The notes under the pieces were generated by a model that saw only the letters and a list, made by a program, of their open reading frames with translations, was not told the origin of the DNA and did no database searches. From NCBI GenBank assembly GCA_907165275.2, contig OU015672.1:3268501-3332500 (forward strand): a DNA stretch of 64,000 bases. The letters run 5' to 3'. Positions 44,801 through 54,661 of the stretch are shown here, piece after piece. A program made the position numbers and the translations under genes. How positions within the stretch are numbered: position 1 is the first letter of the stretch; every line of letters starts with the position of its first letter. Source of the stretch: Zygaena filipendulae. Its lineage: Eukaryota > Arthropoda > Insecta > Lepidoptera > Zygaenidae.

Positions 44801-47800
44801 ATTTGGTGATGAAAAATTAACAATAACTGAAAAAAACGAACTCGGTAAGTAACGTTTATTTTATTGTGTTCTCAGAGCTACTCGATTTTGCCACGGGAGT
44901 TGTCCTTCACCCACGAAGTAGTCAGCAAATAGATCTCTGTTTTGTGTAGATGTTCTATTTCCTCTTGAAGGCTGGCAGGGAGGTATTCCTTCAATAGTCG
45001 GGGGAATATACAACGTGTCTTCGAATTTGTACCCATCTCGCTCCCGTACATAGTTGTGAAGGACGCAACATGCTTTTATAATTGCAACAGCAAATTCTCT
45101 GTGTACATCAAGAGGACGATGAAAAATTCGCCACTTGTTGGCTAGTATCCCGAAAGTACATTCTATGTACCGGCGCGCACGGGAAAGGCGGTAGTTAAAA
45201 ATTCTTTTCTTGTCTGTCAAATTTCTTCCGGCATATGGTCTCATTATATTTTCTGACAAAGAGAATGCTTCATCGCCAACTATGACAAAAGGTAGAGGCA
45301 CACCTGTTTCAGTTATCGGCCTCCTGTCTGGCATGTCTAAATCATTATTTGTAAGTTTTTCATAAAACTGCGAGTTCTTGAATACCGATGAATCACTGCA
45401 TTTTCCATATGCGCCGACGTCTATGCATATAAATTTGTAGTTGGCATCGCATATAGCCATCAGCACAATAGAGAAATAGTTTTTGTAGTTATAATATAGT
45501 GACCCTGTATGGGTCGGCTGAATGACTCTTATGTGCTTTCCGTCCACAGCTCCAGTACAGTTAGGAAATTGCGAACTGTTCCTAAATCCTTCACTTATTT
45601 CTAGCCATTTGTCTCTATCGAGTTGTGGAAAGGCAATGTCTTTTATATTTTGCCATATGGCGACGCAAACTTCAAGTACAATTTCTCGAACAGTTGTGTG
45701 TCCAATGCGAAATGAATGATTTAGTTCTCTGAAGGAGCATCCAGATGCTAGGTATCTGGAACAAACAATTATGATAACTTTTTTTTTTCATTTCCAGGTA
45801 AGTCACTCCAAAAAAAATGGAAGAATATAAGGGACTCATTCCTCAGGGAGCTACGACGTGTCAAAGGCGCAAAAAGTGGCGCCGCAGCGAAACAGAAATC
45901 TCCCTATGTATATTTTCAACACCTGATGTTCCTTAAAGATACGGTGGAACCGAATACAACAGAATCGAACTTAAATGATGTGGAAAATATTGTCCCTCCC
46001 ACCCCCGAATCAGTATCTCATGGACAACCAAGATCAAAGAAGAAAAAGGAAGACAATAATTTCGAAAAAGAAGATCTTGTTTCGGTTTTAAAAGAAAGCA
46101 TAAATTCAAGAATTCAACGTGAATCAGTTCTCGAAAACGACAATGACAGATTATTTATGCTTTCCTTAGTAAAGGATTTCAAAAAAATACCCGAATCCGC
46201 GAAGCTGACAACCAAGATGGAAATGATTAATCTAATCCGCCGAGCTCAAAGTGGAAGATATGATCAAAGCCACTATGAACCTATGACCAGGCACAGCCAA
46301 CCTACTTACCCTCGAAGCAGTTATACCAATCATCAGGAATATCAACAGGGATATTTTACTAAGCAATCGGATAATGGCCCACTTACCACAATGAGCTGCC
46401 GCCCTTCTCTGTCACGTCCCAGTGAACTGCCGCCGCCATTGGATTCAGGAAGAGAAGAAAATTCTATCCAATCCCCCGAATCAACCTACTCTCAGGCCTC
46501 GCAAGATTCAGAAATAATTGAAACGTTTTTTAATAATTATTGAACAACTGCACCTCTGATTGTGATAATACAGTACTTAAATACTTTATTGTACCTACTT
46601 GTTTCACTTATCTACCTGCATCATTTTACATAAAACAGACACAGGGACCGTAAAAAAATAATTTGAATAAAAGTACATAGGCATAGGCTTACCTTAAAGT
46701 TACAACAAGTTTTTCCTTGGCAGAAATACAGGGGCGAAATTTAGTTACAGTGCCGGTGATTGATGGACTTAATTTTCTTAACAGTTCTTCAAACGAAGAC
46801 TTGCTCATCCGCAAATAATTAAAGAACTTCTCATCATATTGCTGAAGGTCGGTGAAATAAGTATGAAATAATCCCTTTGTTCGCCTTTCACGTAGCAAGG
46901 GATGAACCCAATATTTTTTCCTTTTCTTTTGCCGCTTCTTACTTATAAGATACAAAAGCACTGCTGTTTCCTCAACGTCCATTTTGAAGCGCGCTGTATG
47001 TGTAACTGACGATCGTAGCCGCGGTTTTGGCCGCGTTGCAAATCGCAACCCCTGCGGCCGGGCCGCGCGTCGTGGCCGCGCTGCCAGGTCGCTAGTGCGC
47101 TATTGCTCTAAGGCCTCCTACGCACTGGCGACCATGGTCGCCGCGACCTGGCCGCGGCGGCCAGTGAATTCTGGACTTTATATGGCAATCGCTATAGCCC
47201 CTACGCACTTAGCGGCCAGCGACCAGCGGCCACCGTTGGCCGCGGCGTCCAATTTGATGCCACGCGACCAGCGACCAATCGTGGCCGTCGAGAACATCAC
47301 TTCTGTATTAAAATTCATCAGTGCTACCGCATCGGCCGCGGCGACCAGACGTGTAGCTAGCTACAGAGTGATTATTTTACAATGGCCAATTTCGACACGG
47401 AAAGGTTCATAATTGAAGTTGAAAATAGAAGAGGTTTATGGGATTTAGCATCAAATGATTACTCCAATAAAGATGTTAAGCGGCAGTTGTGGCTTGAAGT
47501 GGTCGATATATTTAGCGGTGAATCCATGGAAGATAAAGAAAAGGCAGAACTTGGTTAGTATTTTATTTTATTATGCCTAAGTAAATTAATAATGCGATGA
47601 ACTACAATAAACGCAGCAGGTGCTGTAGTAGCATTCGACACGTATATGTGACATGAGTGATTTTTTTTTAAAGTTGTTCCGTTCATTCAAAATCTAAGAA
47701 ATTTTAGCAAATAGGTAATTGTCAAAAGTATAACTATTTTATTTCTACTATTTTTCGCTTTGCACATGAGTTTTGACAATTATTTGCTAAAATTTCCCAG

Positions 47801-50800
47801 GTTTTCGTAATGATTGGAATAACTTTTTAAAAAGATTACTCATACCGCATGTGCGTTCGACGCCATTTTGTTTACGGCGCGCAATGGCGGCTCGCGGCGA
47901 GCACCCATATATTTACAAATTGTGCCAGGGCAAGCGACCATCGGTACTGAAGTAGTTTGCGAATACATCTCGATATTCGGTTGATGTTCTATTTGCTCTA
48001 TTAGGTAAACATGCAGGTATTTCTAATAAAGCCTCTGGTACAGTTAACGTGTCCTTGAAATCATATCCGTCTCTTTCTCGCACAAAATTATGAAGCACAC
48101 ATAGAGCTTTTATAATCACAACTGCAAATTCTTTCTTGACGTTTAGGGGTCGGTGAAGAATCTGCCATTTATTGGCTAATATTCCAAATGTACATTCAAT
48201 ATAGCGGCGGGCACGGGATAGTCGATAATTAAAATTAGTCTTTACATTATTCAAGTTTCTCCCAGCATACGGTCGCATCATATGTTCCGATAGTGAAAAC
48301 GCCTCATCACCCACTAAAACGAACGGCATTGATTGGCCATTTTCTTTGATGGGGTTATTGCTCGGAATATCGAGATCATTATTTAAAAGCCTATGATAAA
48401 ATACAGAGTCTTTGTAAATTGACGAATCACTGCATTTGCCGTATGCTCCAATATCTACGTAAAGAAATTTATAATTTACATCACATATTGCAAGTAACAC
48501 GATTGAAAAATAATTCTTGTAATTGTAATAAAGAGATCCCGAATGTTGTGGTTTGATAACTCTAATGTGCTTGCCGTCGATGGCTCCGATGCAATTAGGA
48601 AATTGGGCGTATTTTTGAAAACCTTCAGCCGTTTGAATCCACTTATCTCTGGTCAATTGTGGCATCACAATTGGTTTTAATAACTCCCATATTGCTTCAC
48701 AAACATCAAATACTATTTCCGATACTGTAGGAAGCCCTATACGGTATTCATGACTTATATGAGATAAAGAACACCCAGTAGCCAAATACCTGAAAATAAA
48801 ATTCACATTAATAAACATAATATTAGTTTTGTAATATGTACTACATTTATTTATTGATTTACAGGCATTACTCTCCAAAAAAGATGGAAAAACCTTAGAG
48901 ACTGTTTCACAAGAGAGCTGCGCCGTCTTAAAGATGTCAAAAGTGGTTCTGCTGCAAAACGTAAATCACAATACACCTATTTCAACCAATTACTGTTTTT
49001 GAAATCAGTGCTGGACACAAACGCAACAGAAAATAGTCTCGAAGAGGCAAGTCAAGAAAATGAAAGTGCAAGATCTTCTGATCTTGAGACTCAACAGTCT
49101 GCATCAAAGTCGCTTAGAACAAAAAGGAAGAAAAAAATACCAAACGAAGAATCCGATACAGACCCTCTAATTTCAGTTCTGCATAAGACCATAGCGACTA
49201 CACAGAATGATTCAAATTGTGACAGACTGTTTCTTTTATCCCTCCTCGAAAGATTTCAAACAATCCCTGCTGCAATGAAGACCAAAGCGAAAATGGAAAT
49301 CATGGAAATTATAGAAAAATACCAACTGAACTGTACACCTACAACAGCGCGCATAAACTATTCAAGTAATTTCAATACTCTTAACGACCAAGAATATGAC
49401 CCGCATCGACCGAGTTATTCAGGTTATTCTACTACCAACAGGATATCAGATGATTCAAATTACAGCGATACTCATACTCATTATTCTGATATTTCTCAAA
49501 ATTCAGAAATGATAGACCTATTTCCCAATTTGAATGATTAATTGTTCACAATAACCATTTTTTAAGTTATGAAAATACAAATAATTTGATTATCTACTTC
49601 AGTTTTTTAATATTTAAAAACATGTTATAAGCAAGCCCTTTTCCTCTCCTTTTCAAAGTCGTAAAGTAGAATACTACTGAACAATAGTTCATAAATTTTT
49701 TAAAGTGGCAAAACCTTGGTCAATGAATTATACAGGTTGTTGTGAAAAACGCAACAGTGGTGGTTTAGGGTGATTCAGAATCAAGTCTTGTATAATTCAA
49801 ATTTACAAAAAAATCCGTTTAGCAGTTTAAGTAAAAAAAAGGCCCTATCACATTATTTTTATTTTTCCTGTACACAATACTCCATTCCGAAACATCCTTT
49901 AAAATATATCACGTATTTTTTAAACATTCTGTATTTAAAAAAGAAAAAGCTTACCTTATTGTTATTACTAATTTTTCTTCTGCTGGAATGCATTTCCGAT
50001 AGTTGTTACCAGTTCCAGTAATTTTTGGTTTTATTGTATCCAGTAACAGGTTAAAAGTATTCGTTGACATTCTCATGTAATTAAAGAATCTCTTCTCATA
50101 CATTTTTAAATCCAAAAAATAAGTATAATATAATCCTTTAGTCTTTCTCTCGCAAAGTAATGGATGCACCCAAAACTGTCTTTTACGTGAAATCTTCCGT
50201 TTTCGTTTTCGTAGTAAATACACAAGCACAGTTAGCGTGATTATCTTCTGCACGTCCATCTTGACACATCCTTGGAAGTCGACTGCAAATTTTTCGGCCG
50301 TCCACATGTCGCGCTTGCCTACGCACCGGCGACCATGGCCGCGGCGGCCTGGCCGCGTCTATGGTCGCCAGTGCGTAGGCAGCCTATGTGCCCCCGCGCA
50401 TTAGGCGGCCAGGTCGCGCGGCCAGGTCGCTGCGGCCAACTATTTCTTCGGTGACATATGCAAGTGCGCGCACTAGGCGACCAGCGGCCAGCGACCACGT
50501 ACTGGCCGCGCGGCCAGCAGAAACATCGCGACTCAACACGCGGCCAGTTAGCCGCCGCGACCAACGAGATTCACCATTTTTCACCATTTGAGATCAGTGT
50601 GCGCGCACTGGTCGCAGCGGCCACACGTGTTTTGTGGATACAGGATGTTCGATACAATTTTTCTTCAGCAGAGATGCACTCCCGAAATGGGCTGAATCCA
50701 GTAATATGTGGTTTTAGAACATTCAAGATCTCGTAAAAAGTTTTTTTAGACATTCTCATATAGTTAAAAAATTTATCTTCATATTGCAATACGTCTGGAA

Positions 50801-51273
50801 AGTATGTATGATATATTCCTTTTGTAAGCCTATTCCGTAACAATGGGTGAATCCAAAATTTGTTTTTTGTTCTTTTTTTCTTTCGCTTTTGTAATAATAA
50901 AATCAGTGCAACAATAATTCCTTCTTCGACGTCCATTTCTGAGCACGATGTGAACTCAACTGACAAAATGTGGTCGCTACGTGGTCGCAGATGAATCGCA
51001 GCTACGGCGGCCAGGTCATGCGGTTTGGTCGCGCGACCTGGCCGCCTAATGCGCGGGGGCCCTAAGCACCTATACTCTGTTGGAATACCTACTTTTAGAA
51101 ACTAATTTGATATTATTTCTTTGCAGGAAAACTACTTAAGTTTTGTTGGTGGTCACAGAACATCTGCTGTCGTCAGGAGAATATTTGAAAAGTTATTTTC
51201 CAATGACCTGGCCCTCATTTGCAATTGGACCGGCAAAAATAAGAAGGCGTCCTTAAAGAGAGTAACGAGTTAA
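41868..51273 (+). CDS. DUF4806-type gene, 3' exons across a large intron
   Basis: Exons with GT/AG borders: 41868-about 42101 (DDLLKARAKAKKAEFESEFG), 42168-42232 (TPSPLSSKSRSASSKSETDI), short ones near 42759-42803 and 43179-43238, then 43321-43539 with LAKIEDGIKELQLTQNEILA and LQELESALLVEGNEKIL. After a 7.6-kb intron filled by four Harbingers comes 51127-51273: ENYLSFVGGHRTSAVVRRIF and FSNDLALICNWTGKNKKAS. That is the DUF4806 domain split by the intron. Function of DUF4806 is unknown. The N-terminal exons should lie left of 32699. A shift or stop near 51271 ends the frame. It may be a host gene or a transposon accessory gene (compare 54591-55586). Confidence 0.5.
42371..42470 (-). mobile_element. 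Helitron-type 3' end relic
   Basis: On minus it reads gaaattaacatgggtgaaaccgtggggaacagctag and ends CTAG at 42371 before a T. The last 35 bases nearly equal those at 10014-10048. It lies in an intron of the DUF4806-type gene. Confidence 0.6.
43714..44388. mobile_element. Non-autonomous Harbinger, copy 1 (675 bp)
   Basis: Left end GTGCCCCCGCGCATTAGGCG, right end the inverse with GAGTCCCC. TAA at 43711-43713 lies left and TTA at 44389-44391 right. The inside keeps only the first transposase exon on minus: ATG 44262, MDVEEGIIVALILLLQKRKK, FWIHPSLRNR, DKFFNYMRMSKKTF, then fails after SAEEKL where a splice donor should be. The ends are rich in GCGGCCAG and GCGACC words. Almost identical to 50388-51062. 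Confidence 0.85.
44676..46543 (+). CDS. Harbinger MADF/BESS DNA-binding protein (H2)
   Basis: Exon 1 44676-44844 and exon 2 45798-46543 total 915 nt, 304 aa. The MADF domain spans about residues 4-95: MSFDTERFITEIETRRALWD, LKRMMWEEIIEIFG, then across the junction GKSLQKKWKNIRDSFLRELR and a YVYFQHLMFL helix. A basic linker (QPRSKKKKED) may be a nuclear signal. A BESS-like helix near 170-205 reads DRLFMLSLVKDFKKI. The tail is Ser/Pro-rich and ends ETFFNNY. In PIF elements the second protein binds terminal DNA and recruits the transposase (established for the superfamily). The single intron contains the catalytic transposase exon on the opposite strand. Confidence 0.88.
44861..46982 (-). CDS. 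Harbinger DDE transposase (H2)
   Basis: Exon 1 46982-46693 and exon 2 45755-44861 total 1185 nt, 394 aa, in phase (TTA AG joined to A TAC). Exon 1 encodes a basic start, YWVHPLLRERRTKGLF and DEKFFNYLRMSKSSFEELL. Exon 2 begins YLASGCSFRELNHSFRIGHT, a helix-turn-helix, then the DDE_Tnp_4 nuclease: Asp at about 168 (GAVDGKHIRV), Asp at about 258 (VIVGDEAFSLS) and Glu at about 295 (RRYIECTFGIL); the 36-residue gap between the last two fits PIF enzymes. No stops or shifts. The stop lies 16 bp from the MADF donor site. Confidence 0.9.
47382..49541 (+). CDS. Harbinger MADF/BESS DNA-binding protein (H3)
   Basis: Exon 1 47382-47553 (172 nt) and exon 2 48865-49541 (677 nt) total 849 nt, 282 aa. The MADF domain has ANFDTERFIIEVENRRGLWD, VKRQLWLEVVDIFSGE and, after the junction, GITLQKRWKNLRDCFTRELR and YTYFNQLLFLKS. 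A basic patch (TKRKKKIP-like) and a BESS-like helix (CDRLFLLSLLERFQTIPAAM) follow; the end EMIDLFPNLND parallels the H2 protein. Clearly homologous to the H2 MADF protein but far diverged, so the two elements are different families. Donor is GTTAGT. Confidence 0.87.
47913..50259 (-). CDS. Harbinger DDE transposase (H3)
   Basis: Exon 1 50259-49955 (305 nt) and exon 2 48789-47913 (877 nt) total 1182 nt, 393 aa, joined in phase (AG plus G TAT). Exon 1 has a basic start, FWVHPLLCERKTKGLYYTYF and EKRFFNYMRMSTNTF. Exon 2 has YLATGCSLSHISHEYRIGLP, the first Asp in GAIDGKHIRV, the second in VLVGDEAFSLS and the Glu in RRYIECTFGIL. No stop or shift seen. The catalytic exon lies wholly within the MADF intron 47554-48864, and MADF exon 2 lies wholly within its own intron 48790-49954. 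Confidence 0.9.
50388..51062. mobile_element. Non-autonomous Harbinger, copy 2 (675 bp)
   Basis: Same length, orientation and nearly the same sequence as 43714-44388 (a few differences, such as Pro to Leu in FWIHPLLRNR). Left end GTGCCCCCGCGC after TAT; right end GCGCGGGGGCCC before TAA at 51063-51065. Keeps the first transposase exon on minus with ATG at 50936. It closes the chain of four elements. Confidence 0.85.
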
Positions 51274-51810
51274 GATCTAAGCTCAATAACAATATAGTTC
51301 AGAGTCCACTTTTAGAAAAATCTTTTAGCGATGAATTGCCTAACAGTTCTTTTTATGAAAATGCAATAATAACTTCAACTAGTAAAATCAAAGAAAACAG
51401 TATGATCACTTTTTTTTCATTTTGGTCCAAAAAGCACAATATTACATATTCCGCTTTAAATGACTTATTGAAAGAATTAACCCTAGTAGCATTTTCCGTT
51501 GGGGTATCGTGGCCAACGGTAGGGAAAAGGTAGGGAGGTGGTAGTGTTACTGCCAACAAAGTCCCATCACAGGGCCAACGACGTAATGTTTACGTTATAT
51601 TTTCGACGAACTTCTAACAGTTCCTACAGTTCATAGGGCCTACTATCACTATGGTTGGCTAGTCAACAAGAATATTTCCCACAAACTTGTAACGGTGGGC
51701 CAACTGCCTCTATGGTTGGCCAATTACAATGAAAATTGCCCCGCTGGTATAAAGTTGGCCCAACCACAACATAAACTAATTTTTTTAATTAAATCTCATT
51801 TCTTAGCTAC
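51274..51810. other. No gene recognised
   Basis: After the DUF4806 frame ends, a short open stretch (51270-51360) may be its shifted continuation (SKLNNNIVQSPLLEKSF). At 51500-51770 ggttggcc and its inverse recur several times with gggccaac, without clear unit length. Confidence 0.3.
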
Positions 51811-52530
51811 AAATTAATGTCAGTTAATCAGTTGCAACGTTTTCAGTTGAACTACAATATTCCTGTGTTTGTCAGGTAATTTAATTCGGGATTGAACGCG
51901 GTGCGCGTGAACTATGTCATGATCCGATAATTCTACTCCAGCATAGTTAGCGATTGAAGTGATATATTTATGAATATTTTCACCTGATCTTTCTGGAACT
52001 CCTGATACTTCAAGATTTTTGAGACGTTCTCTCTGCTGCATTAAAACATTTTCATTTTGCAGGTTATGACATGTTATTTGAATCTGCGATAGCTCATGTT
52101 CCAATTTCTTTATTTTGGCAATATCCGATACAACTGAGTCCAAACATACCTTGAAGTTATCTTGGACTTCGGAATTATAAGTTAAAGATTTTTTCATATC
52201 CTAAATATCCGCCTTCATTTCGTTGTGTTCCAAAATGAGTTTATCAGTTGTGGATTTAATTGAGGTTACTTGATCCTTTATAAGCGAAATATCATCCTTA
52301 ACTATCTGCATATTTTCGCTCTGCGAATTACCAAACTCCTTTAGAAAACACATAATTTCACTGCGAAACTCATTAAACTCCTTTTTCAGATCGTGGTCCG
52401 GGTCAGGCTTCTTACGCTTTCTAACGTTCAATAATTCAATTGTTACGTTGTTGTCCGGTGTGAGTGATAAATTGGGATGGGATCCTGTAAACGATAAACT
52501 TGCGCCGGGTGGACTACGCTACACACTCAT
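51811..52530 (-). pseudogene. LINE ORF1 (coiled coil plus RNA-binding part), truncated
   Basis: ATG at 52530 (MSV, then TAG) is followed by SPPGASLSFTGSHPNLSLTP and NVRKRKKPDPDHDLKKEFNE, a long coiled coil with heptads (SLIKDQVTSIKSTTDKLILE), a stop at about 52200, and continuing helices leading to RLKNLEVSGVPERSGENIHK and HDIVHAHRVQSR. The order of basic start, coiled coil and a VxGVPE...V.R domain is that of ORF1 in CR1/jockey-type and L1-like LINEs. The end is truncated near 51811 and ORF2 is missing. Two in-frame stops: dead. Confidence 0.7.
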
Positions 52531-52689
52531 TATGAATTTTAAAACGATAATATTATGCTACGAACAGATCTAAACCAAACACACGTCCGTCGCCAGCGAT
52601 GACGCGCGCTATAAATCACAAACGATAGTGATCGCAGTACACAACTTGTGAATTCACCACAACATTGGGAAATATCAAGTGTCATCTGC

Positions 52690-52789
52690 ATCCCAAACAA
52701 ATAAAAGAAAATCTAATGAAATCACAGATCTACTTCAGCTCAACCAAGAAAGTCGCGAGAGATTGTACAGAGAAAGAGAAGAACTATAA
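52690..52789 (+). pseudogene. Harbinger accessory protein C-terminus
   Basis: SSASQTNKRKSNEITDLLQL and NQESRERLYREREEL then stop at 52787. Very similar to the piece at 29598. It ends where the MITE copy 3 begins, so the MITE is inserted in or beside it. Confidence 0.5.
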
Positions 52790-52791
52790 AC

Positions 52792-53122
52792 AATGGGCAT
52801 GTTGACTAATTTTTATTTTTTAGTCCGTCTTGTAGATAATTAAAAAATATGGGACACGTATTTTTTCTTTTTTTACGTAATCAAAAAATAACGGCGATAT
52901 ATTGAGTTGAAATTTCGCGTGACGTCACTATTCTGACAGTTTGTATGGCTGTTTTGCGGTTAGTGACGTCACGACCTCCTCATCCTAAACTTTAGTGCGC
53001 TTTATCTCTGTATATTTTAATTTATTTAAAAAAGCAAAAAATACGTGTCTATTGTTTTTTTTATTTTCTAACTGACGGACTAATTAGAATTTTGATTTTC
53101 AATAGTAGTCAACATCCCTATT
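52792..53122 (+). repeat. MITE, copy 3 of 3
   Basis: About 331 bp, same orientation as copy 1, with TGACGTCA at 52920 and 52964. Ends aatgggcatgttgac and gtcaacatccctatt. Confidence 0.75.
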
Positions 53123-53203
53123 ATATTCATTCATTGGCAATTGACATGCAAGAACAGAGATTATATTAAATTAAATATCTTTTTCTGACCACTTAAACAT
53201 AAG

Positions 53204-54661
53204 ATGGCATCCCAACCTATACAGCATATGGAGGTAGAAGAAAACATCACTAAGGAGAGAGACTTAGAAATAAATAAATTACTCGCAATATTGGACTTGA
53301 TAATAGGGGAATTAGGTGAGGATTTGAGTAGACAGATAGCTGAGTCACACAGGAAGTACATAGTTGATGTTGACTTGTCAGATGAGTTATCTGGCTTCCT
53401 AATGACGGTTTTTACATGCCTCCGGAAAGAGGAAAATGATACTGTAGGACACAATAGATTCCTTGAATACATGGCGAAGATAGGCGGAGTTGACGTTACG
53501 GTGAGGGCGGTCGTAGAAAAAATCAAACGGGCAGGAATTAAAATTAACTTCCTAGTAGCTACGCCGATAGTAGAAATCATCACTTTGTTTAGGTCCTTTT
53601 TCGACGAAGTTCGAACTGGTGTGACCCGTTTCAGAGTTAGGGATTCGGTGGCAAAAAGGGGAGTGAAAAGGAGTCAAGATGGTAAATTTGTAAGACCTGC
53701 GCAAAAGACCGAAAACACTCAGAACATATCTTAATATGGCCTTACAAACCAACATATTTCACTACTTCAGGGAATAACTTTGGCCCCTGAACGTAGAACG
53801 GGAATACTCCGAAGCCTCGGTCCTTTGACACAAGCCATTCTGTTAGTGATGGAGGATCGATACTTTGACAAGCTTAGGTCGGCATTACAAAACAGCCTCC
53901 AGATGTTACCAATGGCTGCCGAAGTAATCACATCATTTAAAGAGGCCACAAATCCTGGGAACGTTTCCGGTGTTTTGAAAGAACTCGGAGACATCCTACT
54001 ATTAACTACGGCCCGTTCTACACAAAAGGCGTATTTCCCTTTATTATTGTTCAAACTTATGTGGGAACAGAAAGGGGCCATTCAGTGGAGTTTTTCAGGT
54101 GCGGCTGCTCTTAAATATTATTCAGATTTCTGTGTCATTAACAAAGTGAAGTTAGCAATGAGGAGTGGGTCTGACCCTCTTAAAACTTCTGAGGTCATTT
54201 TCCACGCTATATTTGGTACCTATTTGGAAAATCTCAATGTGTTAGAGAAAATAACATCTAAATCCAAATGGCATACCAGAAAAGAGTTGAACAACGTTTT
54301 TCTTAAGAGAAGTGAAAAAGAAAAAGTCATCATGGCACCCATCACTTTTAGATATGTATCGAAAATGGCTCAGGCTCTGTTGACCAAATCATTAGGGAAC
54401 GTAGACCCAATGGCCGTTAGCCGCCCTTCGTTCACCGGTTTCAGGAAGAGGCATTTTACACAAGATTTTCTCACATATCTAAGCACAGGCAAAAGTGCCA
54501 TAAACTTTACCAGTGAACCAACTCAGCTGCAATATGCTCTAAAGAAAATGAAGGACGAGCTAATCAGTGAAAAAGAAAAATTAATGAGGTGTGGTACTAG
54601 TCAGTGGGAAAGGAAGAATGAAGGCGGTGACTGGGAGAAGACAGACTTTGAGGTGGAGTGA
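53204..54661 (+). pseudogene. Possible endogenous RNA-virus nucleoprotein relic
   Basis: One frame of about 486 codons from ATG 53204, broken by a single TAA at 53732. It is mostly helical and intron-free. Traits that recall mononegavirus nucleoproteins: length, two helical lobes, a central aromatic block (WSFSGAAALKYYSDF near 54088) after an YFPLLLFKLMW helix, and a basic loop (RVRDSVAKRGVKR). I could not align it to a named virus from memory, so this is a tentative call; an unknown transposon protein is the alternative. It starts 80 bp after a MITE and runs into the DUF4806 frame. If viral, it is a fossil in the germline and not a working virus. Confidence 0.4.

Larger units (their letters stand above)
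44392..47108. mobile_element. PIF/Harbinger element H2, apparently intact (2717 bp)
   Basis: Ends GAGCAATAGCGCACTAGCG and its inverse CGCTAGTGCGCTATTGCTC, with TTA at 44389 on the left and TAA at 47109 on the right. The first 285 and last 125 bp carry many GCGGCC/GGTCGC words that may bind the transposase. Between them lie a two-exon MADF gene on plus and a two-exon transposase on minus, interlocked. Both frames are open and splice in phase, so the element could be autonomous. Confidence 0.88.
47112..50384. mobile_element. PIF/Harbinger element H3, apparently intact (3273 bp)
   Basis: Ends GGCCTCCTACGCACTGGCGACC and the inverse of GGCTGCCTACGCACTGGCGACC, with TAA at 47109-47111 left and TAT at 50385-50387 right. 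Its ends, like those of H2, are full of GCGGCC, GGTCGC and GCGACC words, but the outer 20 bp differ. Gene content and exon order match H2. It shares the 3-bp junction with H2. Confidence 0.87.
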
